Shown here in pieces: positions 15,828 through 24,591 of a DNA stretch of 31,730 bases. The DNA is taken from NCBI GenBank assembly GCA_000436795.1, contig HF993210.1, positions 1 to 31,730 of the forward strand. The letters are read 5' to 3'. Within the stretch, counting starts at the first letter, position 1; each line of letters opens with the position of its first letter. Below the pieces are notes generated by a model that had not been told where the DNA came from, did no database searches, and worked only from the letters and a program-made list of their open reading frames with translations. Source of the DNA: Bacteroides sp. CAG:1076 (GTDB taxonomy: Bacteria; Bacteroidota; Bacteroidia; Bacteroidales; Bacteroidaceae). Made by a program: the position numbers and the translations under genes.

Positions 15828-17950
15828 TACCCGGACTTAAAAATATAATGTTGCGCTACACGTTTATCGTGGTAATCATGTTTGTGCTGGCTGTACTGAT
15901 TATAGTCAAGGCAGGATTCATCATGTTTGCCGAACGACAATACTGGAAAGATGTAGCCGACCGTTTCGTAAAAGAAAACGTAATCGTGCTCCCCACACGA
16001 GGAAACATCATTTCTTCCGACGGGAAACTGATGGCAAGCAGCCTGCCCGAATATCGTATCTACATGGATTTCCGTGCCGGAGGAACGGAGAAAGATACCA
16101 TGCTGATGAACCATCTGGCAGAAATCAGTCAGGGACTTCACGAAATATTCCCGGATAAAAGTGCGCAAGAATTCCGCAAGCACTTGCTGAAAGGACGCCG
16201 TTCTAAAAGCCGTCATTTTCTGATTTATCCTCAACGTATTTCGTATATCGAATACAAGGAAGTCAAACGCCTGCCCGTATTCGAACTGAGCCCCAACAGA
16301 GGTGGCTTGCATGTGGAAACATTCAACCAGCGCAAAAAGCCATTCGGTTCACTGGCTATGCGAACATTGGGAGATATGTATCCCGATATGACGCAGGGAG
16401 CGAAGAACGGTCTGGAGTTGACCTACGATTCTATCTTACGGGGGCAGAATGGTATTACTCATCGTCAAAAGGTTATGAACAAATACCTGAACATTATCGA
16501 CAAGCCGGCTGTAGACGGTTGTGATATCATCACGACAATCGATGTCGATATGCAGGATATTGCCGAGAAAGCACTGGTAGACCAACTGAAAACACTGGAG
16601 GCGATTTCGGGAGTAGCAGTCGTAATGGAAGTAAAAACCGGCGAGGTGAAAGCCAATGTCAATATGACACGTGCCAGCGACGGCAATTATTATGAAATGC
16701 GAAATGCAGCCGTAAGCAACCTGATGGAACCGGGTTCTACTTTCAAAACAGCATCTATCATGGTTGCCATGGAGGATAAATACATCACTCCCGACTATGA
16801 AGTGGATACCGGCAACGGAATGGTCAACATGTACGGTAGCTGGATGAAAGACTGGAACTGGTACAAAGGCGGATATGGGAAAATAGATGTAACCAAAATC
16901 TTGGAGGTATCATCGAACGTGGGAGTATCGACTATCATCGATAAGTTCTACAAGAATAATCCTCAAAAATTCGTCGACGGTCTGAAACGTATGAGCATTG
17001 ACACTCCGCTTCATCTGGGATTTGTGGGAGAAGCCAGTCCGCGTATTCTCGGTCCGAAGGAACGTTATTTCGCAAAAACAACCTTGCCGTGGATGAGTAT
17101 TGGTTACGAAACCATGATTCCCCCTATTTACATCCTGAATTTCTACAATGCCATTGCCAACGATGGGGTGATGATAAAGCCTAAATTTGTAAAGGCCATT
17201 TCGAAAGACGGTGAAATATTGGAGGAAATCCCAACAGAAGTTGTCAACCCAAAAATTTGTTCGGATACGACATTGACCATGATCCGTACCATTTTGCGCA
17301 AAGTGGTATCGGAAGGACTTGCCAAACCGGCAGGAAGCAAGCAGTTCAGCGTATCAGGTAAAACTGGTACAGCGCAGATTTCTCAGGGTAAGGCTGGATA
17401 TAAATCCGGAGGAGTAAGTTATCTGGTTAGTTTCTGCGGATATTTCCCTTCAGAAGCGCCCAAATACAGTTGCATCGTTTCCATACAGATACCTCACGGA
17501 CCTGCATCCGGAGGCTTACAGGCAGGAAGTGTATTCAGTCGTATAGCCGAGCGCATCTATGCCAAACATCTGTATCGTGACCTTGCTCATGCAAAAGACT
17601 CGACGGCTGTACTGATACCGGAGGTGAAGAATGGAGATATCGAAGAATCGTCATATGTACTTCGTGCACTGAACATTCCGGGAAACAGCAAAACTGTTCC
17701 CTACTCTACTCAGCCTTTATGGGGAAAAGCCCAATGCACACACACCTATGCCGATCTGAAAATGACGAAACTGAGCAAGCATCAGGTTCCAAATGTATTA
17801 AACATGGGGGCAAAGGATGCGGTATACTTACTGGAAGACTATGGTCTGAGAGTACGACTTGTAGGAGTGGGTGAAGTAAAAGCCCAAAGCATTCCGGCCG
17901 GCTCTCCGATTCATAAAGGACAGACTATTACATTAACATTAAAGCATTAG
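15824..17950 (+). CDS. ftsI: Septal peptidoglycan transpeptidase (penicillin-binding protein) with C-terminal PASTA domain
   Basis: A 708-residue class B PBP that cross-links septal peptidoglycan. N-terminal membrane span at ~12-34, then the pedestal domain (VLPTRGNIISSDGKLMASS). The transpeptidase domain has its active-site Ser305 in EPGSTFKTAS (SxxK), SSN at 363-365 and KTG at 513-515 (VSGKTGTAQ). Residues ~652-708 (VPNVLNMGAKDAVYLLEDYG ... GQTITLTLKH) form one PASTA domain, absent from E. coli FtsI and accounting for much of the extra length over its 588 residues. It overlaps ftsL by 4 bp and is followed 15 bp later by murE. FtsW, its polymerase partner, is five genes on. Confidence 0.96.
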   Translation: MIPGLKNIMLRYTFIVVIMFVLAVLIIVKAGFIMFAERQYWKDVADRFVKENVIVLPTRGNIISSDGKLMASSLPEYRIYMDFRAGGTEKDTMLMNHLAEISQGLHEIFPDKSAQEFRKHLLKGRRSKSRHFLIYPQRISYIEYKEVKRLPVFELSPNRGGLHVETFNQRKKPFGSLAMRTLGDMYPDMTQGAKNGLELTYDSILRGQNGITHRQKVMNKYLNIIDKPAVDGCDIITTIDVDMQDIAEKALVDQLKTLEAISGVAVVMEVKTGEVKANVNMTRASDGNYYEMRNAAVSNLMEPGSTFKTASIMVAMEDKYITPDYEVDTGNGMVNMYGSWMKDWNWYKGGYGKIDVTKILEVSSNVGVSTIIDKFYKNNPQKFVDGLKRMSIDTPLHLGFVGEASPRILGPKERYFAKTTLPWMSIGYETMIPPIYILNFYNAIANDGVMIKPKFVKAISKDGEILEEIPTEVVNPKICSDTTLTMIRTILRKVVSEGLAKPAGSKQFSVSGKTGTAQISQGKAGYKSGGVSYLVSFCGYFPSEAPKYSCIVSIQIPHGPASGGLQAGSVFSRIAERIYAKHLYRDLAHAKDSTAVLIPEVKNGDIEESSYVLRALNIPGNSKTVPYSTQPLWGKAQCTHTYADLKMTKLSKHQVPNVLNMGAKDAVYLLEDYGLRVRLVGVGEVKAQSIPAGSPIHKGQTITLTLKH

Positions 17951-17965
17951 AAATAACATAAAAAC

Positions 17966-19420
17966 ATGAAACTGGAAAATATTATCAAATCCGTCAATGT
18001 CTGCGAAACAAGAGGTAATGTGGACAAAGAAATTAAGGGTATTCAAATGGACTCTCGTCTGATAGAAGCCGGACATTTGTTTGTTGCCGTAAAGGGAACT
18101 CAGACCGACGGACATGCTTATATCGCAAAAGCTATTGAAAAAGGAGCAACCGCCATCGTTTGTGAAACATTGCCTGAAGAGCTGAATGAGAATGTTACTT
18201 ATGTAACAGTAGCGGATACGGAAGATGCAGTAGGTAAATTGGCAACAACTTTTTATGGGGATCCTACATCGAAACTTGATCTGGTAGGAGTTACTGGAAC
18301 AAACGGAAAAACTACTATCGCCACCTTATTATATAATATGTTCCGCAAATTCGGATATAAGGTGGGGCTGCTGTCCACTGTCTGCAACTACATCGACGGA
18401 GAAGCTATACCAACAGATCATACAACTCCCGATCCTATTACACTAAACCGCCTGCTGGGACGTATGGCAGACGAAGGCTGTAAATATGCATTTATGGAAG
18501 TCAGTTCTCATTCCATCGCACAAAAGCGTATCGGAGGTTTGAGATTCGTAGGGGGTATCTTTACCAATATCACTCGCGACCATCTGGATTATCACAAAAC
18601 TTTCGAAAATTACCTGAAGGCAAAAAAGGCATTTTTCGATGGACTTCCCAAAACAGCTTTTGCCCTGACTAATCTGGATGACAAAAATGGCAGCGTCATG
18701 GTACAAAATACCAAAGCTAAAGTTGCGACTTATTCACTGCGTACACTCTGCGATTTCAAGGGAAAGGTATTGGAAGATGGATTCGAAGGCATGCTGATGG
18801 ATATAAACAACCGGGAAGTCAATGTACAATTCATCGGACGCTTCAATGCTTCCAATCTACTGGCCGTATATGGCGCAGCATGCTTGTTGGGTAAACAGCC
18901 TGAAGATGTATTGCTTATATTAAGCACACTTCGTCCGGTGGCCGGACGCTTTGACGCATTGCGCTCCAAAAAAGGTTATACAGCAATAGTAGATTATGCT
19001 CATACTCCAGATGCATTGGTCAATGTTTTGAATGCTATCCACGAAGTATTGAAAGGAAGAGGACGAGTTATCACTGTAGTTGGAGCCGGCGGCAACCGAG
19101 ATAAAGGCAAACGCCCTCTGATGGCACAGGAATCGGTCAAACAAAGTGACCGTGTAATCATCACATCCGACAATCCTCGTTTTGAAGAGCCTCAGGATAT
19201 CATCAACGATATGTTGGCTGGCTTGACTAAAGAAGATATGACAAAGGTTCTCTCCATCGCTGACCGTAAGGAAGCTATCCGTACAGCTTGTATGCTGGCA
19301 CAAGCGGGCGACGTAATCCTTGTAGCAGGAAAAGGACATGAAAATTATCAGGATATAAAAGGTGTAAAACATCATTTTGATGACAAGGAGGTATTAACAG
19401 AGATTTTTGATAACGAATAA
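17966..19420 (+). CDS. murE: UDP-MurNAc-tripeptide synthetase, meso-diaminopimelate type
   Basis: An ATP-dependent cytoplasmic ligase that adds the third stem-peptide residue to UDP-MurNAc-L-Ala-D-Glu. 484 residues. The P-loop GTNGKTT sits at 111-117. The DNPR motif at 402-405 ([12 protein letters not shown]) is the signature of enzymes that choose meso-DAP over lysine, in keeping with Gram-negative Bacteroidetes peptidoglycan. The HxxDYH-like block [20 protein letters not shown] (with the carbamylated Lys) and the C-terminal [13 protein letters not shown] are also visible. In many bacteria murF follows; here mraY is next, 12 bp on. Confidence 0.96.
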   Translation: MKLENIIKSVNVCETRGNVDKEIKGIQMDSRLIEAGHLFVAVKGTQTDGHAYIAKAIEKGATAIVCETLPEELNENVTYVTVADTEDAVGKLATTFYGDPTSKLDLVGVTGTNGKTTIATLLYNMFRKFGYKVGLLSTVCNYIDGEAIPTDHTTPDPITLNRLLGRMADEGCKYAFMEVSSHSIAQKRIGGLRFVGGIFTNITRDHLDYHKTFENYLKAKKAFFDGLPKTAFALTNLDDKNGSVMVQNTKAKVATYSLRTLCDFKGKVLEDGFEGMLMDINNREVNVQFIGRFNASNLLAVYGAACLLGKQPEDVLLILSTLRPVAGRFDALRSKKGYTAIVDYAHTPDALVNVLNAIHEVLKGRGRVITVVGAGGNRDKGKRPLMAQESVKQSDRVIITSDNPRFEEPQDIINDMLAGLTKEDMTKVLSIADRKEAIRTACMLAQAGDVILVAGKGHENYQDIKGVKHHFDDKEVLTEIFDNE

Positions 19421-19432
19421 TACAAATACAAC

Positions 19433-20701
19433 ATGTTATATTATTTATTCAACTATTTAGAACAGCTTGATTTTCCGGGGGCGCGTATGTTTGGTTACGT
19501 ATCGTTCCGGGCACTCATGGCTATTATTTTGTCACTACTTATATCTGCCATTTTCGGAGAATATTTCATCAAGCTGCTCAAGAAAAAACAAATTACGGAG
19601 ACACAGCGTGATGCTTCAATAGACCCGTTTAATGTAAATAAAGTAGGAGTCCCCACGATGGGAGGAATCATCATCATTGTTGCAATACTTATTCCCTGCC
19701 TTCTACTGGGAAAGCTGCACAATATCTATATGATACTGATGCTGATTACGACTGTCTGGCTGGGAAGCTTAGGCTTTGCCGATGACTATATCAAGGTATT
19801 CCGTAAAGACAAGGAAGGGCTTCATGGTAAATTCAAGATTATCGGTCAGGTGGGATTGGGACTAATCGTTGGGCTAACTCTTTACCTGAGCCCGAATGTG
19901 GTTATCCGTGAGAACGTAGAGATTCAGAAAGATGGACATGTGGTAGATGTGATACACAAAAGCCACGACGAAAAATCTACAAAAACGACTATCCCCTTTT
20001 TCAAGAACAATAACTTAGACTATGCCGATTTTGTAGGATTCATGGGAGAACATGCACAGACAGCCGGCTGGATTGTTTTCGTATTGGTCACTATCTTTGT
20101 CGTAACTGCGGTATCGAATGGAGCCAATCTGAATGACGGTATGGATGGTATGGCAGCAGGAAACTCTGCCATTATCGGAGTGACCTTAGGAATATTGGCT
20201 TATGTATCCAGCCACATAGAATATGCCAGCTATTTGAATATCATGTATATTCCAGGAAGTGAAGAGCTGGTAATATTTATCTGTGCCTTTATTGGAGCCT
20301 TAATCGGCTTCCTTTGGTACAATGCTTTCCCGGCACAAGTATTTATGGGCGACACAGGAAGTTTGACTATTGGAGGTATCATTGCCGTATTTGCAATCAT
20401 CATACATAAAGAGTTGCTGATTCCTATACTATGCGGAATATTCCTCGTAGAAAACCTGTCAGTCATCCTTCAGGTAAGATATTTCAGAAGCGGCAAGAAG
20501 AAAGGGCTCAAGCGTCGTATCTTCAAGCGTACACCGATACACGATCACTTCCGTACAACTTTATCACAGCTTGATCCAAGTTGTACGTACCTGATTACTT
20601 CTCCAAGCAGTGTATTCCATGAATCGAAGATAACCGTCCGATTCTGGATTGTCACTATCGTATTAGCAGCAATAACAATTATAACTTTAAAGATAAGATA
20701 A
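19433..20701 (+). CDS. mraY: Phospho-N-acetylmuramoyl-pentapeptide transferase
   Basis: An integral membrane enzyme that attaches phospho-MurNAc-pentapeptide to undecaprenyl phosphate, making lipid I. About ten membrane spans can be traced. GFADDYIKVFRKDKEGL carries the DD pair, and GANLNDGMDGMA the third conserved acidic motif. The usual PIHHHFE is TPIHDHFR here. At 422 residues it is about 60 longer than E. coli MraY (360). The extra length lies in a polar insertion near residues 160-195 (around HVVDVIHKSHDEKSTKTT) and a second one after PIHDHFR (TTLSQLDPSCTYLITSPSSV) before the last span. Such insertions seem to be a Bacteroidetes trait. Next gene murD, 7 bp on. Confidence 0.95.
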   Translation: MLYYLFNYLEQLDFPGARMFGYVSFRALMAIILSLLISAIFGEYFIKLLKKKQITETQRDASIDPFNVNKVGVPTMGGIIIIVAILIPCLLLGKLHNIYMILMLITTVWLGSLGFADDYIKVFRKDKEGLHGKFKIIGQVGLGLIVGLTLYLSPNVVIRENVEIQKDGHVVDVIHKSHDEKSTKTTIPFFKNNNLDYADFVGFMGEHAQTAGWIVFVLVTIFVVTAVSNGANLNDGMDGMAAGNSAIIGVTLGILAYVSSHIEYASYLNIMYIPGSEELVIFICAFIGALIGFLWYNAFPAQVFMGDTGSLTIGGIIAVFAIIIHKELLIPILCGIFLVENLSVILQVRYFRSGKKKGLKRRIFKRTPIHDHFRTTLSQLDPSCTYLITSPSSVFHESKITVRFWIVTIVLAAITIITLKIR

Positions 20702-20708
20702 ACGTATC

Positions 20709-22043
20709 ATGGCAAAAAGAATTGTCATTTTAGGAGCCGGCGAAAGCGGTGCGGGAGCAGCCGTGCTGGCACAGAAAAAAGGTTTCGATACCTTTGTTTC
20801 TGATATGTCTTTGATAAAAGACAAATACAAGAACATGTTGAACGAAAGAGGCATTCAGTGGGAAGAAGGACACCATACTGAAGAGCTGATTCTTAATGCT
20901 GACGAGGTTATCAAAAGCCCGGGTATCCCCAACGATGCCCCATTAATTCTGAAATTGAAGGAAAAAGGAACTCCAATCATTTCTGAAATTGAATTTGCAG
21001 GACGATATACCAACGCCAAGATGATTTGTATCACCGGAAGTAACGGAAAGACTACTACTACTTCTCTTATTTATCATATCTTTAAGAAAGCAGGATTAAA
21101 CGTAGGACTGGCGGGAAATATCGGACAGAGCCTGGCATATCAGGTGGCAGAATGCAACTACGATTATTATGTTATCGAGCTAAGCAGCTTTCAGTTGGAT
21201 AATATGTATAAGTTCCATGCCAACATTGCTGTCTTGATGAACATCACGCCCGACCACCTGGACCGTTACGATTATAAAATGCAGAATTATGTAGATGCTA
21301 AATTCCGCATCATACAAAACCAGACGGACAACGATGCTTTCATTTTCTGGAACGATGATCCTGTTATTCAAAAGGAATTGCATAAATATGGAATACACGG
21401 ACGCTACTATCCTTTTGCCGAAAAGAGAGAGGAAGGACTGGCAGCCTTTGTAGAACAGAACAAGGTTTATTTTACAAAGCCCATTGAATTTAACATGGAA
21501 CAGGAAGAGCTTGCATTGACAGGTACTCATAACCTGTTCAATTCTATGGCAGCTGGTATTTCTGCTAACATCGCAGGTATCCGGAAAGAATGTATCCGTG
21601 AGGCATTAAGTGATTTCAAGGGAGTAGAACATCGCTTGGAAAAAGTCACTCGAGTACGTGGCGTAGACTATATCAACGACTCAAAAGCGACCAATGTAAA
21701 CTCATGTTGGTATGCATTGAGCAGCATGAAAACAAAAACGATACTTATTTTGGGTGGAAAGGATAAAGGAAACGACTACAATGAAATAGCCGGACTGGTA
21801 AAGGAAAAATGTTCCGGTCTGATATTTCTGGGTCTGCACAACGAAAAGCTTCATGCTTTCTTCGACGGATTCGGCTTACCTATCGCCGATGTACAGAGCA
21901 TGAAAGATGCTGTGGATGCTGCTTACCATATGGCAAAAAAAGGTGAGACGGTACTTCTCAGCCCATGTTGCGCCAGCTTCGACCTGTTCAAGAGTTACGA
22001 AGATCGTGGTGACCAATTTAAAGAGTGTGTAAGAAACTTATAA
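20709..22043 (+). CDS. murD: UDP-N-acetylmuramoylalanine--D-glutamate ligase
   Basis: Adds D-Glu to UDP-MurNAc-L-Ala with ATP in the cytoplasm. The 444-residue length is standard. The N-terminal Rossmann-like domain begins KRIVILGAGESGAGAAVLAQ, the P-loop is GSNGKTTTT (about residues 111-119), the middle-domain NITPDHLDRYD motif and the late INDSKATNVNS block (Mur ligase C-terminal domain) are clear, and the end LSPCCASFDLFKSYEDRGDQ is typical of MurD. ATG at 20709 follows mraY by 7 bp. Confidence 0.97.
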   Translation: MAKRIVILGAGESGAGAAVLAQKKGFDTFVSDMSLIKDKYKNMLNERGIQWEEGHHTEELILNADEVIKSPGIPNDAPLILKLKEKGTPIISEIEFAGRYTNAKMICITGSNGKTTTTSLIYHIFKKAGLNVGLAGNIGQSLAYQVAECNYDYYVIELSSFQLDNMYKFHANIAVLMNITPDHLDRYDYKMQNYVDAKFRIIQNQTDNDAFIFWNDDPVIQKELHKYGIHGRYYPFAEKREEGLAAFVEQNKVYFTKPIEFNMEQEELALTGTHNLFNSMAAGISANIAGIRKECIREALSDFKGVEHRLEKVTRVRGVDYINDSKATNVNSCWYALSSMKTKTILILGGKDKGNDYNEIAGLVKEKCSGLIFLGLHNEKLHAFFDGFGLPIADVQSMKDAVDAAYHMAKKGETVLLSPCCASFDLFKSYEDRGDQFKECVRNL

Positions 22044-22061
22044 TAAAATTATCCTGAAAAG

Positions 22062-23360
22062 ATGGATTTGCTAAAAAACTTATTCAAAGGCGACAAAGTA
22101 ATCTGGATAATCTTTTTGTTACTTTGCCTCGTTTCTATCATTGAAGTATTCAGTGCTTCCAGTACGCTGACGTATAAAAGCGGTGATCACTGGAGGCCTA
22201 TCACCATGCATATGATATTGATGGCAGTGGGAGTTATCGTCATACTTATTATACATAATATTCCCTGCCGATGGTTCAAAACGTTCGTCGTGTTGCTACC
22301 AATATCGTGGGTTATGCTGATTTTTGTTTTTGTGGTAGGTGCATTGACCAATGGAGCCAAACGTTGGATAGATTTAGGATTTATCCAGTTTCAGCCTTCT
22401 GAAGTAGCCAAAATGGCAACCATCATAACCGTAGCATTTATCTTGTCGAAAATGCAAGAGGAAAAGCAGGCTAACCCGAAAGCTTTCAAATATATTCTAT
22501 GGGTTACGGGGATAACCTGCATCCTTATCGTTACGGAAAATCTTTCCACAGCAGTACTGTTAGCAGGAAGTGTCTTCCTTATGATGTATGTCGGCAGAGT
22601 ACCGTTTAAACAATTAGGTGCACTTTTGGGAATTTGTATTGGCCTTTTGATTTTTGCTGTTGCAACAATCAAATATGTACCGTCTGAAACCTGGGACAAG
22701 GTAGGCTTGCATCGTATGGTTACCTGGCAAAGTCGTCTGGATAATCACTTCGATACGTCTACTGTACCACCAGAAAAATTCGACATTGACGCAGACGGTC
22801 AGATTGCTCATGCCAATATCGCAATAGCAACAAGCAACGTATTGGGTAAAGGTCCGGGAAATAGTGTACAACGCGACTTCCTTTCACAGGCTTTTTCCGA
22901 TTTCATCTATGCCATTATCATCGAAGAATTAGGATTGATAGGAGGCGGTATCGTAGCCTTTCTATACATCTGGCTTTTGATGAGAATCGGCAAGATAGCC
23001 CGTAACTGCGATAAATCGTATTATTCATTTCTGGTTATGGGCATAGGTATGCTGTTGGTTACACAAGCCATGTTCAACATGTTGGTAGCTGTTGGTATTA
23101 TGCCGGTAACCGGACAGCCACTTCCGCTCATAAGTAAAGGAGGAACTTCTACTCTTGTCAACTGTGCATACATTGGAATCATACTAAGTATCAGCCGTCA
23201 TGTAAATGAACTGAAGAAACAACAGGAACAGGAAGAAGCCGAAAAACAGCAGCAAATACAAGACGCAGCAGTTACATTGCTACAAAATGCAGCAGCCATT
23301 GCCAAAGAGCAGTCAGCCGATGAATCTGAAGCCAATAAAAAAGCATCAATACACGAATAA
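22062..23360 (+). CDS. ftsW: SEDS-family septal peptidoglycan polymerase FtsW
   Basis: A polytopic inner-membrane glycosyltransferase that polymerises lipid II at the septum together with FtsI. 432 residues, about ten spans. Conserved SEDS blocks: EVFSASS in the first span, GAKRWIDLGFIQFQPSEVAK, LGKGPGNSVQRDFLSQAFSDFIYAIIIEELG containing the catalytic-loop Asp, and PVTGQPLPLISKGGTS near the end. The last ~50 residues are a cytoplasmic tail very rich in Gln, Glu and Ala, longer than in E. coli. The PBP partner in the same cluster marks it as FtsW and not RodA. It is followed by a 100-bp gap. Confidence 0.94.
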   Translation: MDLLKNLFKGDKVIWIIFLLLCLVSIIEVFSASSTLTYKSGDHWRPITMHMILMAVGVIVILIIHNIPCRWFKTFVVLLPISWVMLIFVFVVGALTNGAKRWIDLGFIQFQPSEVAKMATIITVAFILSKMQEEKQANPKAFKYILWVTGITCILIVTENLSTAVLLAGSVFLMMYVGRVPFKQLGALLGICIGLLIFAVATIKYVPSETWDKVGLHRMVTWQSRLDNHFDTSTVPPEKFDIDADGQIAHANIAIATSNVLGKGPGNSVQRDFLSQAFSDFIYAIIIEELGLIGGGIVAFLYIWLLMRIGKIARNCDKSYYSFLVMGIGMLLVTQAMFNMLVAVGIMPVTGQPLPLISKGGTSTLVNCAYIGIILSISRHVNELKKQQEQEEAEKQQQIQDAAVTLLQNAAAIAKEQSADESEANKKASIHE

Positions 23361-23435
23361 GATTGGCTTTATATTCCAGCTCTTTTGCAGCTAAATAAAA
23401 TAGAATCAGAATAATTATTTTTACAAGTTTATTCC

Positions 23436-23443
23436 TAACTTTG
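23436..23443 (+). promoter_or_regulatory. Internal dcw promoter -7 element before murG
   Basis: TAACTTTG followed by C is a perfect TAnnTTTG match inside the only sizeable gap of the cluster (23361-23460), 17 bp before the murG ATG. The -33 position is AT-rich but has no exact TTTG. It would give murG-murC-ftsQ-ftsA-ftsZ their own transcript with a very short leader. Confidence 0.6.
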
Positions 23444-23460
23444 CAGGAAAATATAAAATT

Positions 23461-24591
23461 ATGAAGGATAATTTGAGGATTATAATCAGCGGAGGAGGAA
23501 CAGGAGGTCATATCTTCCCAGCGGTTTCCATTGCTAATGCAATCAAGGAGCAGCATCCTGATACCGAAATATTGTTTGTCGGTGCTGAAGGACGTATGGA
23601 AATGCAGCGCGTACCAGCCGCAGGATATAAAATAATAGGCCTGCCTGTTGCCGGATTCGACAGGAAGCATTTGCTGAAAAACATTAGTGTACTTGTAAAG
23701 TTACTGCGCAGCCAGCTAAAGGCTCGTCAAATTATCAAAGACTTTAAGCCACACGCAGCGGTGGGAGTTGGCGGATATGCCAGCGGCCCAACCTTAAAAA
23801 TGGCTGGAATGATGGGAATTCCTACCCTGATACAAGAGCAGAATTCATATGCAGGAGTAACCAACAAACTATTAGCAAAGAAAGCTTGTAAGATATGCGT
23901 TGCTTACGAAGGTATGGAACGTTTCTTCGATAAAGAAAAAATTATTCTCACAGGTAATCCGGTCCGTCAAGGTCTGTTGAATCACACTATCAGTCGTGAA
24001 GAGGCAATCCGGTCATTCGGACTTGATCCGCAAAAGAAAACCATATTGATTATCGGAGGAAGCTTGGGAGCTCGTACTATAAACAATTGTGTCATGCAGG
24101 GATTGGAAAAGATAAAGAATTCAGGTGTACAGTTTATCTGGCAGACCGGAAAATTCTATATTAATGAAGCCAAAGCTTGTGTAGCACAAGCCGGAGAGCT
24201 GCCCATGCTGCACACAACCGATTTCATTTCCGACATGGCCGCTGCATATAGTGCTGCCGATCTGGTCATTAGCCGTGCAGGAGCAGGATCTATTTCAGAG
24301 TTCTGCCTGTTGCAAAAGCCAGTCATACTGGTACCTTCTCCTAATGTAGCAGAAGATCATCAGACAAAAAATGCATTAGCTTTAGTCAACAAGGATGCAG
24401 CTTTATATGTTAAAGACTCAGAAGCTACCCAAAAATTGCTCGATCTTGCCATCGCAACTGTAGGACAAGCTGATACATTAACTAAATTAAGTAAAAACAT
24501 AGCTAAGCTGGCTTTTAAAGACTCGGCAAACGTCATAGCAAACGAGGTCTATAAGCTGGCTATCAATTATAAGAAAGAACATGAACGTTAA
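23461..24591 (+). CDS. murG: Lipid II synthase: GlcNAc transferase MurG
   Basis: A membrane-associated GT28 glycosyltransferase that adds GlcNAc from UDP-GlcNAc to lipid I to form lipid II. 376 residues. The N-terminal glycine-rich loop ISGGGTGGHIFPAVSIA, the second conserved block GVGGYASGPTLKMAG, the linker region GGSLGARTINN, and the UDP-binding SRAGAGSISEFCLL plus DHQTKNALAL near the C-terminus are all present. ATG at 23461 (MKDNLRIIISGGG) follows a consensus -7 element. Its 3' end overlaps murC by 11 bp. Confidence 0.97.
   Translation: MKDNLRIIISGGGTGGHIFPAVSIANAIKEQHPDTEILFVGAEGRMEMQRVPAAGYKIIGLPVAGFDRKHLLKNISVLVKLLRSQLKARQIIKDFKPHAAVGVGGYASGPTLKMAGMMGIPTLIQEQNSYAGVTNKLLAKKACKICVAYEGMERFFDKEKIILTGNPVRQGLLNHTISREEAIRSFGLDPQKKTILIIGGSLGARTINNCVMQGLEKIKNSGVQFIWQTGKFYINEAKACVAQAGELPMLHTTDFISDMAAAYSAADLVISRAGAGSISEFCLLQKPVILVPSPNVAEDHQTKNALALVNKDAALYVKDSEATQKLLDLAIATVGQADTLTKLSKNIAKLAFKDSANVIANEVYKLAINYKKEHER

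Noticed and set aside
18706..18715. GTACAAAA in murE as a third TTTGTACAAA copy
   Set aside because: Only half of the palindrome is present, it has no phased partner, and it lies in coding sequence.
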